Source: Hormoscilla sp. GUM202
Lineage (GTDB): Bacteria > Cyanobacteriota > Cyanobacteriia > Cyanobacteriales > Desertifilaceae
Length of the DNA stretch: 64,000 nt
Direction: 5' to 3'
Assembly (NCBI GenBank): GCA_005518205.2
Contig: RFFC02000002.1
Location: forward strand, 1 to 64,000
Below, one piece after another: positions 35,796 to 45,519 of the stretch. Both the position numbers and the translations under genes were made by a program. Each line of letters starts with the position of its first letter. The first letter of the stretch is position 1. A model generated the notes under the pieces. The model did not search any database. It was not told the origin of the DNA and saw only the letters and a list, made by a program, of their open reading frames with translations.

Positions 35796-37754
35796 ATGCA
35801 AAAAACTGCGGCAAACATAAACTGCCCCAATCCAGATTGTCAAACTCCAAATGACGAGAAAAATAATTTCTGCTCCCAATGCAACAGTAGGATACCAAAA
35901 CGCTATCTGTGGGCTGTCAGCAAAGAAGGCTGTCCATCGACTTTGGGTGACGGACGTTATATACGTAAAGTAGATCGGATTTTTCTGGACGCCAAACCCG
36001 GGGAACCGCCGGAAGCACCCCCAGATGAGATTCCCTCACGGGCAGTACCCTATCTGAGACTTTTCCCCTATCGGCTGCATGTCCCCCAAGCCTATGCACT
36101 GGTATCAGCAGGTTCTGGCTCCGGAAAATCGATCCTGCTGCTGGAAAAAGGACCGATCGACATCTCGAAATTAGAGTCGGCTGAAACTGATAACCCATTA
36201 TTGCCAGAATTAACTAAGGTCTGGAAGCAGGCAAGTGTCATGCGCCAGTTGAATTGGCTGTGGCAGATAGCCCAGCTGTGGAAGGCCCTCAGCAATCAGA
36301 ATGTAGCACCGACATTGCTAGAGGAAAATCTGCTGCGGTGCCGAGGTCCCTTACTGTGTCTGTTGGAGTTGAAATCAGACCAGAAATCTCTTAGCAGTCT
36401 GAAAAATTTAGGTAAACTATGGTCGAAATGGGCCCCCGATGCCCAACCAGAAATTGCCGAATTTATGAAAAAACTATCTAGTCAACTGAGCAAAGAACAA
36501 CTGGAATGGCAGGAACTGAGAGCGCAGTTAGATTATGCATTAGCTCATTGCTCAGCGGCCCAATCTGTCCAATGCCAGATTGCTACCCTCAGCGATAAGG
36601 GCCCCACTCGCGGACGCAATGAAGATGCCTGTTATCCATCCAGTGGTAAGGTACTAAAGCCAGCAGACTCGAACAATGCTTTGACGATCGTCTGTGATGG
36701 CATTGGCGGACATGAAGGGGGCAATGTGGCCTCAAATCTGGCGATCGACACCATCGGGGATCGAGTCAATCAGCTTGCCGGATCGGGTGGGAACCGGTCA
36801 AACCTATATCAAACACTAGACCAGGCAATCCGAGATGCCAACGATCGGATTAGCGATCGCAATGATAATGAAGACCGGCAGGATCGGCAACGCATGGGCA
36901 CAACTGTGGTGATGACAGTAGTGCAGAATTATGAAACCTACATCGCCCATGTGGGAGATTCTCGGGTCTATTGGATTACAGAAGATGGTTGCCATCAAGT
37001 AACCCTAGATGATGATATCGCATCTAGAGAGGTACGTTTGGGCTATGCTTTCTATTGGGATGCCTTGCAACAGATTACATCCGGTTCCCTGATCCAGGCA
37101 TTAGGTATGAGTCCCTCTCAGACGCTGAACCCGACAGTAGGGCGGTTGATATTGGAGTCCGACTGTGTTTTTCTGCTCTGCTCAGATGGGTTGAGTGATA
37201 ACGATCGGGTAGAGGAACATTGGCGGTCAGATATTCTGCCAATTATACAGGAAAACGCAGATCTGGCGAAAGTAGCTAAGCGTCTAGTAGATATTGCTAA
37301 CAATGAAAATGGTCATGATAATGTTACGGTGGGGTTAGTCTATTGTCAAGTGCAGCAAACAGAGCGAGTTGTACAGCCTTTAACAGAGCTAGGAACATCA
37401 GCTCAACTCTCTCCCTTCGAGGATAAAGCAGAAATTTGGCAAGCTTCTCTATATAGAAACTCGGATCCTACTGGTGCGACGACTTCTATAGCAGTAAAGG
37501 ACAGAATTCAGGGGCCCAGATATGGTAGATGGGCTGCTAGATTAGCAGGGATTTTAATCTTGATAGCGATAATAAGTGGAGGGATCATCTGGACTTACTT
37601 AAAATATCCATCATTCAGGAAATTGGTTCACGAGCGGTCAGATGAAATTATATCAAAGTTCGATCGGCTCAAAAAGAAACTTCAAGATGGATTATTACCA
37701 GCAGTGGATCGACCTGATGAAACTCCACCACCAGAAGAACTACCACCAGAATAG
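35796..37754 (+). CDS. PP2C-type serine/threonine phosphatase, membrane-anchored
   Basis: The product is about 652 residues. It begins with a four-cysteine zinc ribbon (INCPNPDCQ..NNFCSQCNSR), followed by a 200-residue region of unknown role. A PP2C domain follows: KGPTRGRNEDACY, IVCDGIGGHEGGNVAS, MGTTVVMTVV, YIAHVGDSRVYWI, LLCSDGLSDND and NGHDNVTVGLV. The metal-binding aspartates are all present. A single membrane span (LAGILILIAIISGGIIWTYL) lies near the C-terminus, leaving the phosphatase in the cytoplasm. It removes phosphate from Ser/Thr proteins, countering Hanks-type kinases. The ATG at 35796 has GAGGAAA upstream. After the TAG, the frame continues PLPEEPLDNIPPP to a TGA at 37803, so the stop may be recent. 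Confidence 0.92.
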   Translation: MQKTAANINCPNPDCQTPNDEKNNFCSQCNSRIPKRYLWAVSKEGCPSTLGDGRYIRKVDRIFLDAKPGEPPEAPPDEIPSRAVPYLRLFPYRLHVPQAYALVSAGSGSGKSILLLEKGPIDISKLESAETDNPLLPELTKVWKQASVMRQLNWLWQIAQLWKALSNQNVAPTLLEENLLRCRGPLLCLLELKSDQKSLSSLKNLGKLWSKWAPDAQPEIAEFMKKLSSQLSKEQLEWQELRAQLDYALAHCSAAQSVQCQIATLSDKGPTRGRNEDACYPSSGKVLKPADSNNALTIVCDGIGGHEGGNVASNLAIDTIGDRVNQLAGSGGNRSNLYQTLDQAIRDANDRISDRNDNEDRQDRQRMGTTVVMTVVQNYETYIAHVGDSRVYWITEDGCHQVTLDDDIASREVRLGYAFYWDALQQITSGSLIQALGMSPSQTLNPTVGRLILESDCVFLLCSDGLSDNDRVEEHWRSDILPIIQENADLAKVAKRLVDIANNENGHDNVTVGLVYCQVQQTERVVQPLTELGTSAQLSPFEDKAEIWQASLYRNSDPTGATTSIAVKDRIQGPRYGRWAARLAGILILIAIISGGIIWTYLKYPSFRKLVHERSDEIISKFDRLKKKLQDGLLPAVDRPDETPPPEELPPE

Positions 37755-37883
37755 CCCCTACCAGAAGAGCCACTGGATAATATACCACCACCCATATCAA
37801 ACTGATAGTTGTAGTGCCTGGTGGGCGCTTCGTTGCTGGCCCTACATTTAGCTATGACTGCAAGTCAATGGGCAATAACCAGA

Positions 37884-38705
37884 TTAAGATTTAATGCGAG
37901 TGGCAAAATTATGCGATCGGGTAGGAGAAAGTTCCCTAGCCTTAAGAATAGCTGCTGCTAAGAAGGCATAGGACAAAGCTCCGACTAAAGCCAAAACCCA
38001 AGAACCCAAGACTCCCGAAGAGTTCCAGAGAGCATGCAATATTGAGGCACTTAGATAGCCAATTAAAAGAATGCGCCAACGCTTTTTAGGTCTCAAAACA
38101 CTCAGCCCAATAAAATACCCGAAATAGCCGCTGTATGCCATATGTCCGGCAACGGAACCTAAAACTCTCGGAATTAGAAGTTGCAAACCTGCCAATTGTC
38201 CGAATCCTTCCCCTGCCTGTCGTGTCACTTCAATGACAATACCCGGGACATACTGTCCTAAAGTTTCTATCAGGGTAAAGCCCACCGCAGAAGCACTTCC
38301 CAACAATATGCCATCCAGGGGTTCGCAAACGCCAATCCGTTGTCGCCAGGGGTAACTTAACAGAAGTCCGAGGAAATAGGCAGCAAACACTGGCAATGCT
38401 TTAAGTAACTCCTCTAGCAAACCCGCCCCAAAAAAGTGAGCGATTAAGTTAGAGAAAAAATTAGCATTTGAGGGCAAGCTAGCGACATCGCCGGGTAATA
38501 AATCACGAAAAACGATGATAAAAACATGCAGAACGGGACTCACTATCATCAGGATAGTGAGCAGGGCGGCAGCAAGTAGTAGCCACCAAGGCTTATATTT
38601 GCCGCATAGTTGGTAGACAAAGTAGAAAGCTGCCCCAGATAAGTAAGCTGCTAATAATAGGGCGAAGGCGACGAAGTTGCCGATCGTGGCAAACATCGAC
38701 ACCAC
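37884..38705 (-). CDS. PrsW-family intramembrane metalloprotease
   Basis: The 273-residue product has about eight membrane spans and the PrsW signature: GAGLLEELLKALPVF (EExxK-like acidic pair), DGILLGSASAVGFTLIETL, GSVAGHMAYSGYFGYFIGL and ILHALWNSS. PrsW proteases cleave membrane-bound regulators. Its frame is directly continuous with the FHA gene upstream: only one TAA codon (38706-38708) separates them. It may therefore be the C-terminal half of a single FHA-PrsW protein. If expressed alone it would need a start inside the first membrane span, at GTG 38705 or ATG 38696. Confidence 0.88.
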   Translation of the reverse strand: MVSMFATIGNFVAFALLLAAYLSGAAFYFVYQLCGKYKPWWLLLAAALLTILMIVSPVLHVFIIVFRDLLPGDVASLPSNANFFSNLIAHFFGAGLLEELLKALPVFAAYFLGLLLSYPWRQRIGVCEPLDGILLGSASAVGFTLIETLGQYVPGIVIEVTRQAGEGFGQLAGLQLLIPRVLGSVAGHMAYSGYFGYFIGLSVLRPKKRWRILLIGYLSASILHALWNSSGVLGSWVLALVGALSYAFLAAAILKARELSPTRSHNFATRIKS

Positions 38706-39182
38706 TTATACCACTGTGACAATACCAGGCACTAGATAAGCTTTCGCGATCAGGGAAGGTCCAGTTGAGATAATGGGCAGAAGCTGGGTGAGAGACACGG
38801 AACCTGTCGTTCTCGGGGCTGATGCTTGAGTAGGAAGGGATGTCCCTTGCACCTCGAAGACTAACTCGGCGATGTTCTGACCTAGCACGATCCGATCGCC
38901 TGGCTGCAAAATTTGGCATCCTGAGATCCGTTGGTTATTTACATAAGTACCATTAGCACTCTTCAGGTCACAAATTTCCCAACTGCCTGCCGCTGCCAGG
39001 GGACAGACGGCAGCATGACGCCTAGAAACACCACTATAAATAAGTGAATCAAGAATAATCTGGCAGCTAGGGTCTCGTCCGATCGCAACCTCCTGACGAC
39101 TGTTCAGCTCAACCGTCTGTGACTGCTCGCCAAGGCTGGTCACAAGTCTTATAAATCCTTTATCAACTGGATTGTTCGTCAT
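38706..39182 (-). CDS. FHA-domain protein (N-terminal half of a split FHA-PrsW)
   Basis: From the ATG at 39182 the product is 158 residues. It has a forkhead-associated domain: EVAIGRDPSCQIIL, SGVSRRHAAVCP, WEICDLKSANGTYVNN and GDRIVLG. FHA domains bind phosphothreonine. The chain then runs into a hydrophobic stretch LIAKAYLVPGIVTVV that stops at TAA in the middle of what looks like a membrane span. The same frame resumes in the PrsW gene. A PP2C phosphatase lies nearby, facing this gene, which fits a phosphorylation-linked membrane pathway. Splitting by a nonsense codon is inferred from frame and hydrophobicity. Confidence 0.85.
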   Translation of the reverse strand: MTNNPVDKGFIRLVTSLGEQSQTVELNSRQEVAIGRDPSCQIILDSLIYSGVSRRHAAVCPLAAAGSWEICDLKSANGTYVNNQRISGCQILQPGDRIVLGQNIAELVFEVQGTSLPTQASAPRTTGSVSLTQLLPIISTGPSLIAKAYLVPGIVTVV

Positions 39183-39274
39183 ACTAATTTTATATTTGAT
39201 ATTGCTGCGCAACTCAAGGATCCTAATTTTCTGTTCTCTTTTTGCTCTTTATATATGCTACAAATGTCGGAGAT

Positions 39275-40212
39275 GGTAGTGATAAATATGTAGTGATATA
39301 ACATTTTATCCCTCTATTAATCCTTGCTTTTCAAAGGGATAATATAACATTTTTCATTACCATTGATAAGTTTAATTTATCAAAAATATCAGAGATAATC
39401 ATGTATAATTAGTTGTCACAATGCTATATTGTTATTGGTAAAAACAATGTCTAAATTTATGAACACATCATCAGATTTATGCTTGCGACCTTCTTGTCCC
39501 CACTGTCAAAGTGAGCGAACAGTAAAAAACGGTAGTACTCATAACAAAAAGCAAAAACATAAGTGTAAAGACTGTGGCAGGCAATTTGTTGAAAACCCTA
39601 CCAATAAAACGATATCATCAGAAACAAAAAAGAAAATAGATGGCCTTTTACTTGAGAGAATTTCTTTAGCTGGAATTGCACGTCAAGTTGGAGTTTCAAA
39701 AACTTTGCTCCAAGATTATGTTAATAAAAAATATGCGGAAACTCCGCGTGAGATAAAGGTTTTAGACAAGCCAAAAGGGAAAATGACTATTGAATGTGAT
39801 GAAATGTGGTCTTTTGTGGAGAATAAAGAAAATAAGCAATGGATTTGGTTAGCGTTAGATACAAAAACTAGAGAAATAGTTGGAGTTTATGTGGGCGCTC
39901 GCAGTCGGGAATCGGCGTGGAAATCTTTACCTCCTGTTTATCGGCGCAGTTTTTTACACATATTTTTGGGAAGCTTATAACACAGTAATCCCCAAAAAAC
40001 GTCATAAACCAGTAGGTAAAGAAACTGGAAAAACTAATCATATTGAAAGGCTAAACAACACATTAAGACAAAGAATTAGTCGTTTGGTTCGTAAAACATT
40101 ATCATTCTCCAAGAAACTAGAAAATCACATCGGAGCTATTTGGTATTTTGTACATTATTACAACAAATGTTTATCGGGATAGATAATGCATCACTACATA
40201 TTTATCACCACC
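39275..40212 (+). mobile_element. IS1-family insertion sequence, 938 bp with 9-bp target duplication
   Basis: Terminal inverted repeats GGTAGTGATAAATATGTAGT and, reversed at the right end, GGTGGTGATAAATATGTAGT bound the element. GTCGGAGAT is repeated directly outside both ends (39266-39274 and 40213-40221), matching the 8-9-bp duplications of IS1. The transposase frame is inside. A 188-bp relative lies at 49906-50093. Confidence 0.93.
39447..40182 (+). pseudogene. IS1 transposase with a frameshift
   Basis: The N-terminal zinc finger CPHCQSERTVKNG..HKCKDCGRQFVENP and a helix-turn-helix are followed by the DDE-type core (MTIECDEMWSFVENKENKQWIWLALD). The frame is then lost in a T-rich run near 39,948. 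The rest continues in another frame: AVFYTYFWEAYNTVIP, KETGKTNHIERLNNTLRQR, ENHIGAIWYFVHYYN. One indel would repair it. Some IS1 elements use programmed frameshifting between InsA and InsB, but this break lies within the InsB core, so it is more likely a mutation. Confidence 0.85.
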
Positions 40213-40898
40213 GTCGGAGATTAACTAGATTCTACCATCGGTCCTGTAAGCCGTCTCGGTACGTCGGGCTGGTGCTTCGGCGCCGTGTTCCTCGGGTAGT
40301 GCGAGTGGCGATCCGTGTCCCCTGGGTAGCGATCCTAGGGGTCGGGGGACACGCTTCGCTGCCCAGGGGGAGACGGCCTGCCACGTGGTCACTTGATATG
40401 ATAATATTTATATACCATCTCTGACAACTGTAGCTCTCTATGTAAACTGTAGCTTTCCTAAATAGAGATGTGTCACCATCCAACTCTTTGGTAGACTGGT
40501 AAAAACTGCTACACCTTGAATCTTATATAAATGGTATTAAATGTCTCAGTTTGAGTATCCAACCCTCAGTATTGCGATCGCCCGGATGATGGCAACGGCG
40601 GAGAGTTTCAACATAGAATCGGCACATTTTGCCATATGGGTGCTCAAGGCTCCTTATTCAGCGGGCCACGTTCACCATGACTGTATATGGCCAGAGCAGC
40701 TGAGCAGAACCTGGCAAGTATGGCAGGAGATGTTTCAGATGCAAAGGTTGCCACCAGCTGCACGTGCCACCAGTGCATGTGGCAGAAATGGAATCAATCC
40801 TAGAGGCGATTTCATCATCCGGGGGTGGGACATCAAGCTATAGTAGCAGACTGATGCAACAGCTGGGGATGGGACTCTGGCAGTGGGTGTATAATAAT

Positions 40899-41801
40899 GG
40901 TCGGGGTCGAGCTGGGAATCGCTTCCCAACCCTCCCTTTCAAAACCGTGCTTGCGACTTTCACCGCACACGGCTCCTGGGTAATAGACCCGTTGTCATGG
41001 GTAGGGATTTGTCGGGGTTACCCCCTTGTCCCCTTGCGACTTGTTCTTCATCTTTATCCTGTGGCGTACAACAGGAGACTAATCCTCTACCGTCAGCCTT
41101 GTGTGATTCCGTGGTGGCGAGTGGATTGCCTACCAACCGAGAGATTTCTCTCTGCTCGCTCTTTTAGAAGTAGTTTTACCAGTAACCAGCTATCGGCGGG
41201 CTTTTAGTTCATCAGACTACAGTTCCAATCGCATTCTACTATCACCGTCCTATGTCGGCATATCCTAGGCATTACCCCAAGCGTTGGCTTTTTAGGACAT
41301 CCCTCCCCAGTGGGCTTGCGCTTATTATCTAACTTATCTACCGGAGGCAGATAGCATCACTGAGGTTATAACGTTCCGTGGAATCAATACGATGCTTTTA
41401 GGTCGTTGCAATACCCCGGGAGGATTGTAGTAATACGAGATATCCACAGACCAAGGATATCTACACCTACCATTGCCTTTTGGCCCAGCGTAAAAGCCTT
41501 ATTCCGCTGGTTGATGATCACGAGGCTTGTACAACTTCACTTATCGTTAACCATGAGCACCTTTCCTAGTGGCGTTTCCGGCTTAGGCTGCCAGATAGCC
41601 TTCATTTAAGTCCCTGCTTTCCACCCCCGGCGATAACACTCCGAGGCAGTTGGGACCGGTGTACCTCCCGTATCTGGAGGATGGGGTTAGGACCCACAAT
41701 AATTCCACAGTTCCCTGGCTAATGTAACCAGTTTGAGCTGTCACGAGTTTAGCGGGTCATTGAAACCACGCTATCTTTGCTTACGCTCGAACATTCCGCA
41801 C
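40899..41801 (-). mobile_element. Group II intron, ORF-less, full length (903 nt), antisense in CHAT gene
   Basis: On the minus strand it starts GTGCGGAATG and ends CTCGACCCCGACC. It has the same length as the copy at 4084-4986 and is nearly identical to it, including the domain V hairpin. Because it is antisense to the CHAT gene it could not splice out of that mRNA, so it is a true disruption. No reverse transcriptase is encoded. Confidence 0.9.
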
Positions 41802-42382
41802 GGCCAGATTCAGAGTAGTTTCTCTCAAAGTTTGGGTATCGCCATTGGCCAAAATAAACCACTGCGGCTACGGCTGGAAATCCGAGACCCAAATATGATC
41901 GGCCTACCTTGGGAAATTATGCAACGTCAGGCGGGAAAACAGGTGATTTCCCTATCTGAGCAATTGTTATTTAGTCGCACCACCAGCGATGTTGACCCGC
42001 TGCCACCCAGACGCAACGACCAAGTGTTAAATATCCTACTGGTTTTTGGTAACGCAACGCTGGCAAGCAGTCAATCCTGGCAGCAGGGGGATGGACAGAG
42101 AAAAATATTACCAGACTGGCCTTGGCAGCAAAAATCAGATCGACCGTTCTTGCAGCTGGAGCAGGAAGCAGCTGTAGTGGCTGAAATTCTGCAAAAATCA
42201 GGACAATCTCAACCGGCGGGAGTTGGCCAAATGCCAGTGCCCTGTAATGTGGATACCCTAATTCAGCCTACCCCAGCTGAATTAATAGCACGTCTGGAAA
42301 CAAAAGTCTACAATGTGTTTTTCTATGGAGGTCACGGTGTCCCAGCTCCAGATGGTGGGTTGCTGTTTTTACAACCGGATGT

Positions 42383-42486
42383 TAAGTAGTTAGACAAAAA
42401 TAATTGCACATAGCCATGGGCGACATGCTCCGGATATGGAGACTAGCGCGAGAGAGTGTGTGAAATTAATTTTGTCCATGTACTTA
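42383..42486. mobile_element. 104-bp MITE (copy B) in the CHAT gene
   Basis: It is the same element as at 31812-31915. The host sequence reads GATGT before it and CCATG after it, and both element ends contain TA. Removing 102 bp leaves one TA and restores GAT-GTT-ACC-ATG in frame. The element itself brings a TAG stop. Confidence 0.92.
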
Positions 42487-42998
42487 CCATGTCCGGCATG
42501 GAACTGGCTCAAGTATTGACTCGCTCTCGGGTGATATTGGCCGTGTTTAATGCCTGCTGGGGCGCTCAACCGGATACTGACGGAGATCGGGTGATTCCCC
42601 GTAGCAGCTTGGCGGAGGTACTGTTACATCATGGGGTGCCAGCAGTTTTGGGAATGCGTGAGGAAATTGCCGATCGAGAGGCCCTCAGTTTTATTCAGGC
42701 TTTTGCTGGGGCCTTGGCGAATCGCCTGCCGATCGATGGGGCGGTGGCAGCAGCGCGGCAGCAGTTGGTCACCCTTTATAAGTTCAATCAACCTGCTTGG
42801 ACTTTGCCAGTTCTGTATATGCATCCGGAGTTTGATGGGGAACTAATTATGCCTCTAGAGGAAGGGGTGACTGAACTACCAGAAAATTCTCTGTCCTGGA
42901 GGCAAAAAAATCAGCCGCTCGCGCTCCTCCGGTCTTTAGGAGATACAGCCCAGGTATGGCAAGTTACAGGGGGACTGATGCGAGTAGGCAGGCGACCG

Positions 42999-43304
42999 GA
43001 GGGTTCTACTGCTGACCTCACTATTGTACCTCATCTTTATGATAAATGCTGTATCTTCCTAATTAAAAATATATTTCGGAATCGGTTACGGAAACAGCCG
43101 CAATTAAGATGTAGCTACCCATACCCAGTTAATAGAGCAGTGCCCTCATAGTGTTATGAACGATAAATATCTCCCCTCAACCAACTCCCTTGAAGGAGGC
43201 GAAAGAAGATTAAATAATCTTTCTCAAGAAACACAACCACAGGATTGTTTACAGCATTTATCATAAAGATGAGGTACAATAGTGAGGTCAGCAGTAGAAC
43301 CCTC
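42999..43304. repeat. 55-bp perfect inverted repeat around 196 bp
   Basis: Positions 42999-43053 and 43250-43304 are exact reverse complements. The right arm contains the left end of the IS630 element (from 43252). The left arm is the last readable part of the CHAT gene. The 196-bp centre has no recognisable gene. Confidence 0.93.
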
Positions 43305-44274
43305 GAAAACCATGAAGCCCTATTCAGTCGATCTCCGCCAGAAAATTATAGAAACCTATGAAAATGAGGAGATATCACAAAGACAACTAGCCAAAAGATT
43401 CCGAGTAGCATTCAGTTTCGTTATCAAAATTCTCAAGCAGTACCGGTCCACTGGCAACTTGAAGCCGGGTATTAGCACCGGTCGTCCCCTCAAGCTCAAC
43501 CAGTCCCAACAGGAAAAGCTCAAAGTTTTAGTAGAGGAAAATAATGATTGGACATTGTCAGAATATCAGTCAGAATTAGAAAAACAGACGGAGGTAAAAG
43601 TCAGCCGTTCCACAATAGACAGAATGATTAAACGGTCGGGATTGACCGTAAAAAAAAAGGCATTACATCCGACGGAAAAGAGAAGTTCTCGAGTTCAGCA
43701 GTTAAGGTTAGACTACTGGAAAGAGATAGAAGGAATTGAGCCTACTGACCTCATTTTTCTGGATGAATCGGGCTGCAACCTGGCTTTAACACGGATGTAT
43801 GCCCGCTCACAATGTGGTCTGAGAGCTTATGGAAGTAAACCCAGTAAGCGAGGACAAAATGTTTCAATAGTTGGGGCAGTTAGTCTCAATGGGATAGTGA
43901 GTTCATTGAATATTTTAGGTGCTTATGATAGCTTAACATTTGAGGCATTTGTGATTCGACACTTAGTGCCAAAGCTGTGGAAAGGAGCTTGTGTTGTGAT
44001 GGACAACTGTACAATTCATAAGGGAGATGTAATCCGACAAGCTATTGAAAAAGTGGGGGCGCGGTTAGTCTATCTTCCTCCTTATTCGCCAGACTTCTCT
44101 CCAATTGAAAATATTTGGTCAAAGCTGAAGAGTTATCTCAAGAAACTAGAAGCCAGAACCTATCGGGCCTTAGTAGATGGCATTCAGGAGGGCTTTGCTA
44201 CCATCAACCTGCAAGATATCCACAACTGGTTCACCCACTGTTGCTACTGTACCTCACCATTTTGATAAATGCTA
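43252..44274 (+). mobile_element. IS630-family insertion sequence
   Basis: Ends CAGCATTTATCATAAAGATG (left) and, reversed, TAGCATTTATCAAAATGGTG (right) form imperfect inverted repeats of about 30 bp. TA lies outside both, as expected for IS630. The element carries one intact transposase gene. Confidence 0.85.
43312..44265 (+). CDS. IS630-family transposase (intact)
   Basis: From the ATG at 43312 the product is 317 residues. An N-terminal helix-turn-helix pair (MKPYSVDLRQKIIETYENEE...SQRQLAKRFRVAFSFV) is followed by the DDE nuclease core. First Asp in LIFLDESGCNLAL, second in ACVVMDNCTIHKG, and the third acidic residue in YSPDFSPIENIWSKLK, which reads E. No frame break is visible. It moves the element into TA targets. 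The frame extends upstream to a GTG at 43282, but those residues lie in the inverted repeat, so I prefer the ATG. It could be the enzyme that mobilises TA-flanked MITEs here. Confidence 0.93.
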   Translation: MKPYSVDLRQKIIETYENEEISQRQLAKRFRVAFSFVIKILKQYRSTGNLKPGISTGRPLKLNQSQQEKLKVLVEENNDWTLSEYQSELEKQTEVKVSRSTIDRMIKRSGLTVKKKALHPTEKRSSRVQQLRLDYWKEIEGIEPTDLIFLDESGCNLALTRMYARSQCGLRAYGSKPSKRGQNVSIVGAVSLNGIVSSLNILGAYDSLTFEAFVIRHLVPKLWKGACVVMDNCTIHKGDVIRQAIEKVGARLVYLPPYSPDFSPIENIWSKLKSYLKKLEARTYRALVDGIQEGFATINLQDIHNWFTHCCYCTSPF

Positions 44275-44639
44275 TATATTCTCGATCTGAAGCTGAGATT
44301 GAATTATTCCAAGCCCTTTGCGTTACCGAATATACTTATCCCTGGAGTTCGCTGACCAGAGAGTCCCAAACCTATTTTACTGAACTCGAAGCATCTACCG
44401 CAAGCTTGACAGACAGACCAGAGCCAGAAGTGGCGGCGGGTGCGCAAAGATTTTTCGCCCATCTCGATCGACTCTGGGATGCTGCGACACCCGAGACAAT
44501 GGCTCATTTATTTCGCGCATTAAAATCCTTCTTAATTTCTCCTAATTTATCGTCATATTATGTCAAATATATCTGGCCGGGGATGAGCATGAAAACCGAC
44601 TCCCCGTTAGTTTGACAAAAATCTGCTACATGTACGAGT

Positions 44640-44700
44640 AGCTATATCTAGTATAACAAGTTTTGTCGATTTTGTGCAATTAATTTTGTCCAACTACTTA
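44640..44700 (-). mobile_element. Solo end of the MITE's parent element
   Basis: On the minus strand it begins TAAGTAGTTGGACAAAATTA, the terminal repeat of the 104-bp MITE. It then continues into different sequence (AATCGACAAAACTTGTTATA). It is probably the end of a larger autonomous IS whose rest is gone. It abuts the point where intron copy 3 is cut. Confidence 0.6.
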
Positions 44701-45519
44701 ATAGACCCGTTGTCATGGGTAGGGATTTGTCGGGGTTACCCCCTTGTCCCCTTGCGACTTGTTCTTCATCTTTATCCTGTGGCGTACAACAGGAGACTAA
44801 TCCTCTACCGTCAGCCTTGTGTGATTCCGTGGTGGCGAGTGGATTGCCTACCAACCGAGAGATTTCTCTCTGCTCGCTCTTTTAGAAGTAGTTTTACCAG
44901 TAACCAGCTATCGGCGGGCTTTTAGTTCATCAGACTACAGTTCCAATCGCATTCTACTATCACCGTCCTATGTCGGCATATCCTAGGCATTACCCCAAGC
45001 GTTGGCTTTTTAGGACATCCCTCCCCAGTGGGCTTGCGCTTATTATCTAACTTATCTACCGGAGGCAGATAGCATCACTGAGGTTATAACGTTCCGTGGA
45101 ATCAATACGATGCTTTTAGGTCGTTGCAATACCCCGGGAGGATTGTAGTAATACGAGATATCCACAGACCAAGGATATCTACACCTACCATTGCCTTTTG
45201 GCCCAGCGTAAAAGCCTTATTCCGCTGGTTGATGATCACGAGGCTTGTACAACTTCACTTATCGTTAACCATGAGCACCTTTCCTAGTGGCGTTTCCGGC
45301 TTAGGCTGCCAGATAGCCTTCATTTAAGTCCCTGCTTTCCACCCCCGGCGATAACACTCCGAGGCAGTTGGGACCGGTGTACCTCCCGTATCTGGAGGAT
45401 GGGGTTAGGACCCACAATAATTCCACAGTTCCCTGGCTAATCTCACCAGTTTGAGCTGTCACGAGTTTAGCGGGTCATTGAAACCACGCTATCTTTGCTT
45501 ACGCTCGAACATTCCGCAC
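44699..45519 (-). mobile_element. Group II intron copy truncated at its 3' end
   Basis: It matches the 903-nt introns from their 5' end (GTGCGGAATG, complement of 45519) over 821 nt without length change. It then stops at 44699. The missing 82 nt contain domains V and VI, so it cannot splice or move. Confidence 0.9.

Larger units (their letters stand above)
40541..43053 (+). pseudogene. CHAT-domain caspase-like protease gene, multiply disrupted
   Basis: The original protein began MSQFEYPTLSIAIARMMATA. It shows LRLRLEIRDPNMIGLPWEIM, the CHAT catalytic histidine in NVFFYGGHGVPAPDGG and the catalytic cysteine in VFNACWGAQPD. An FHA-like start follows (LMRVGRRPEGSTADLTIV). CHAT proteins are caspase-like proteases. 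The gene is broken four times: a short duplication with frameshift near 40,750, an antisense group II intron (40899-41801), a 104-bp MITE (42383-42486) and an IS630-linked rearrangement from 42999. Removing the intron (903 nt) or the MITE (102 nt) keeps the frame at each join (VYNN/GQIQS and QPDV/TMSGM). Confidence 0.88.
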
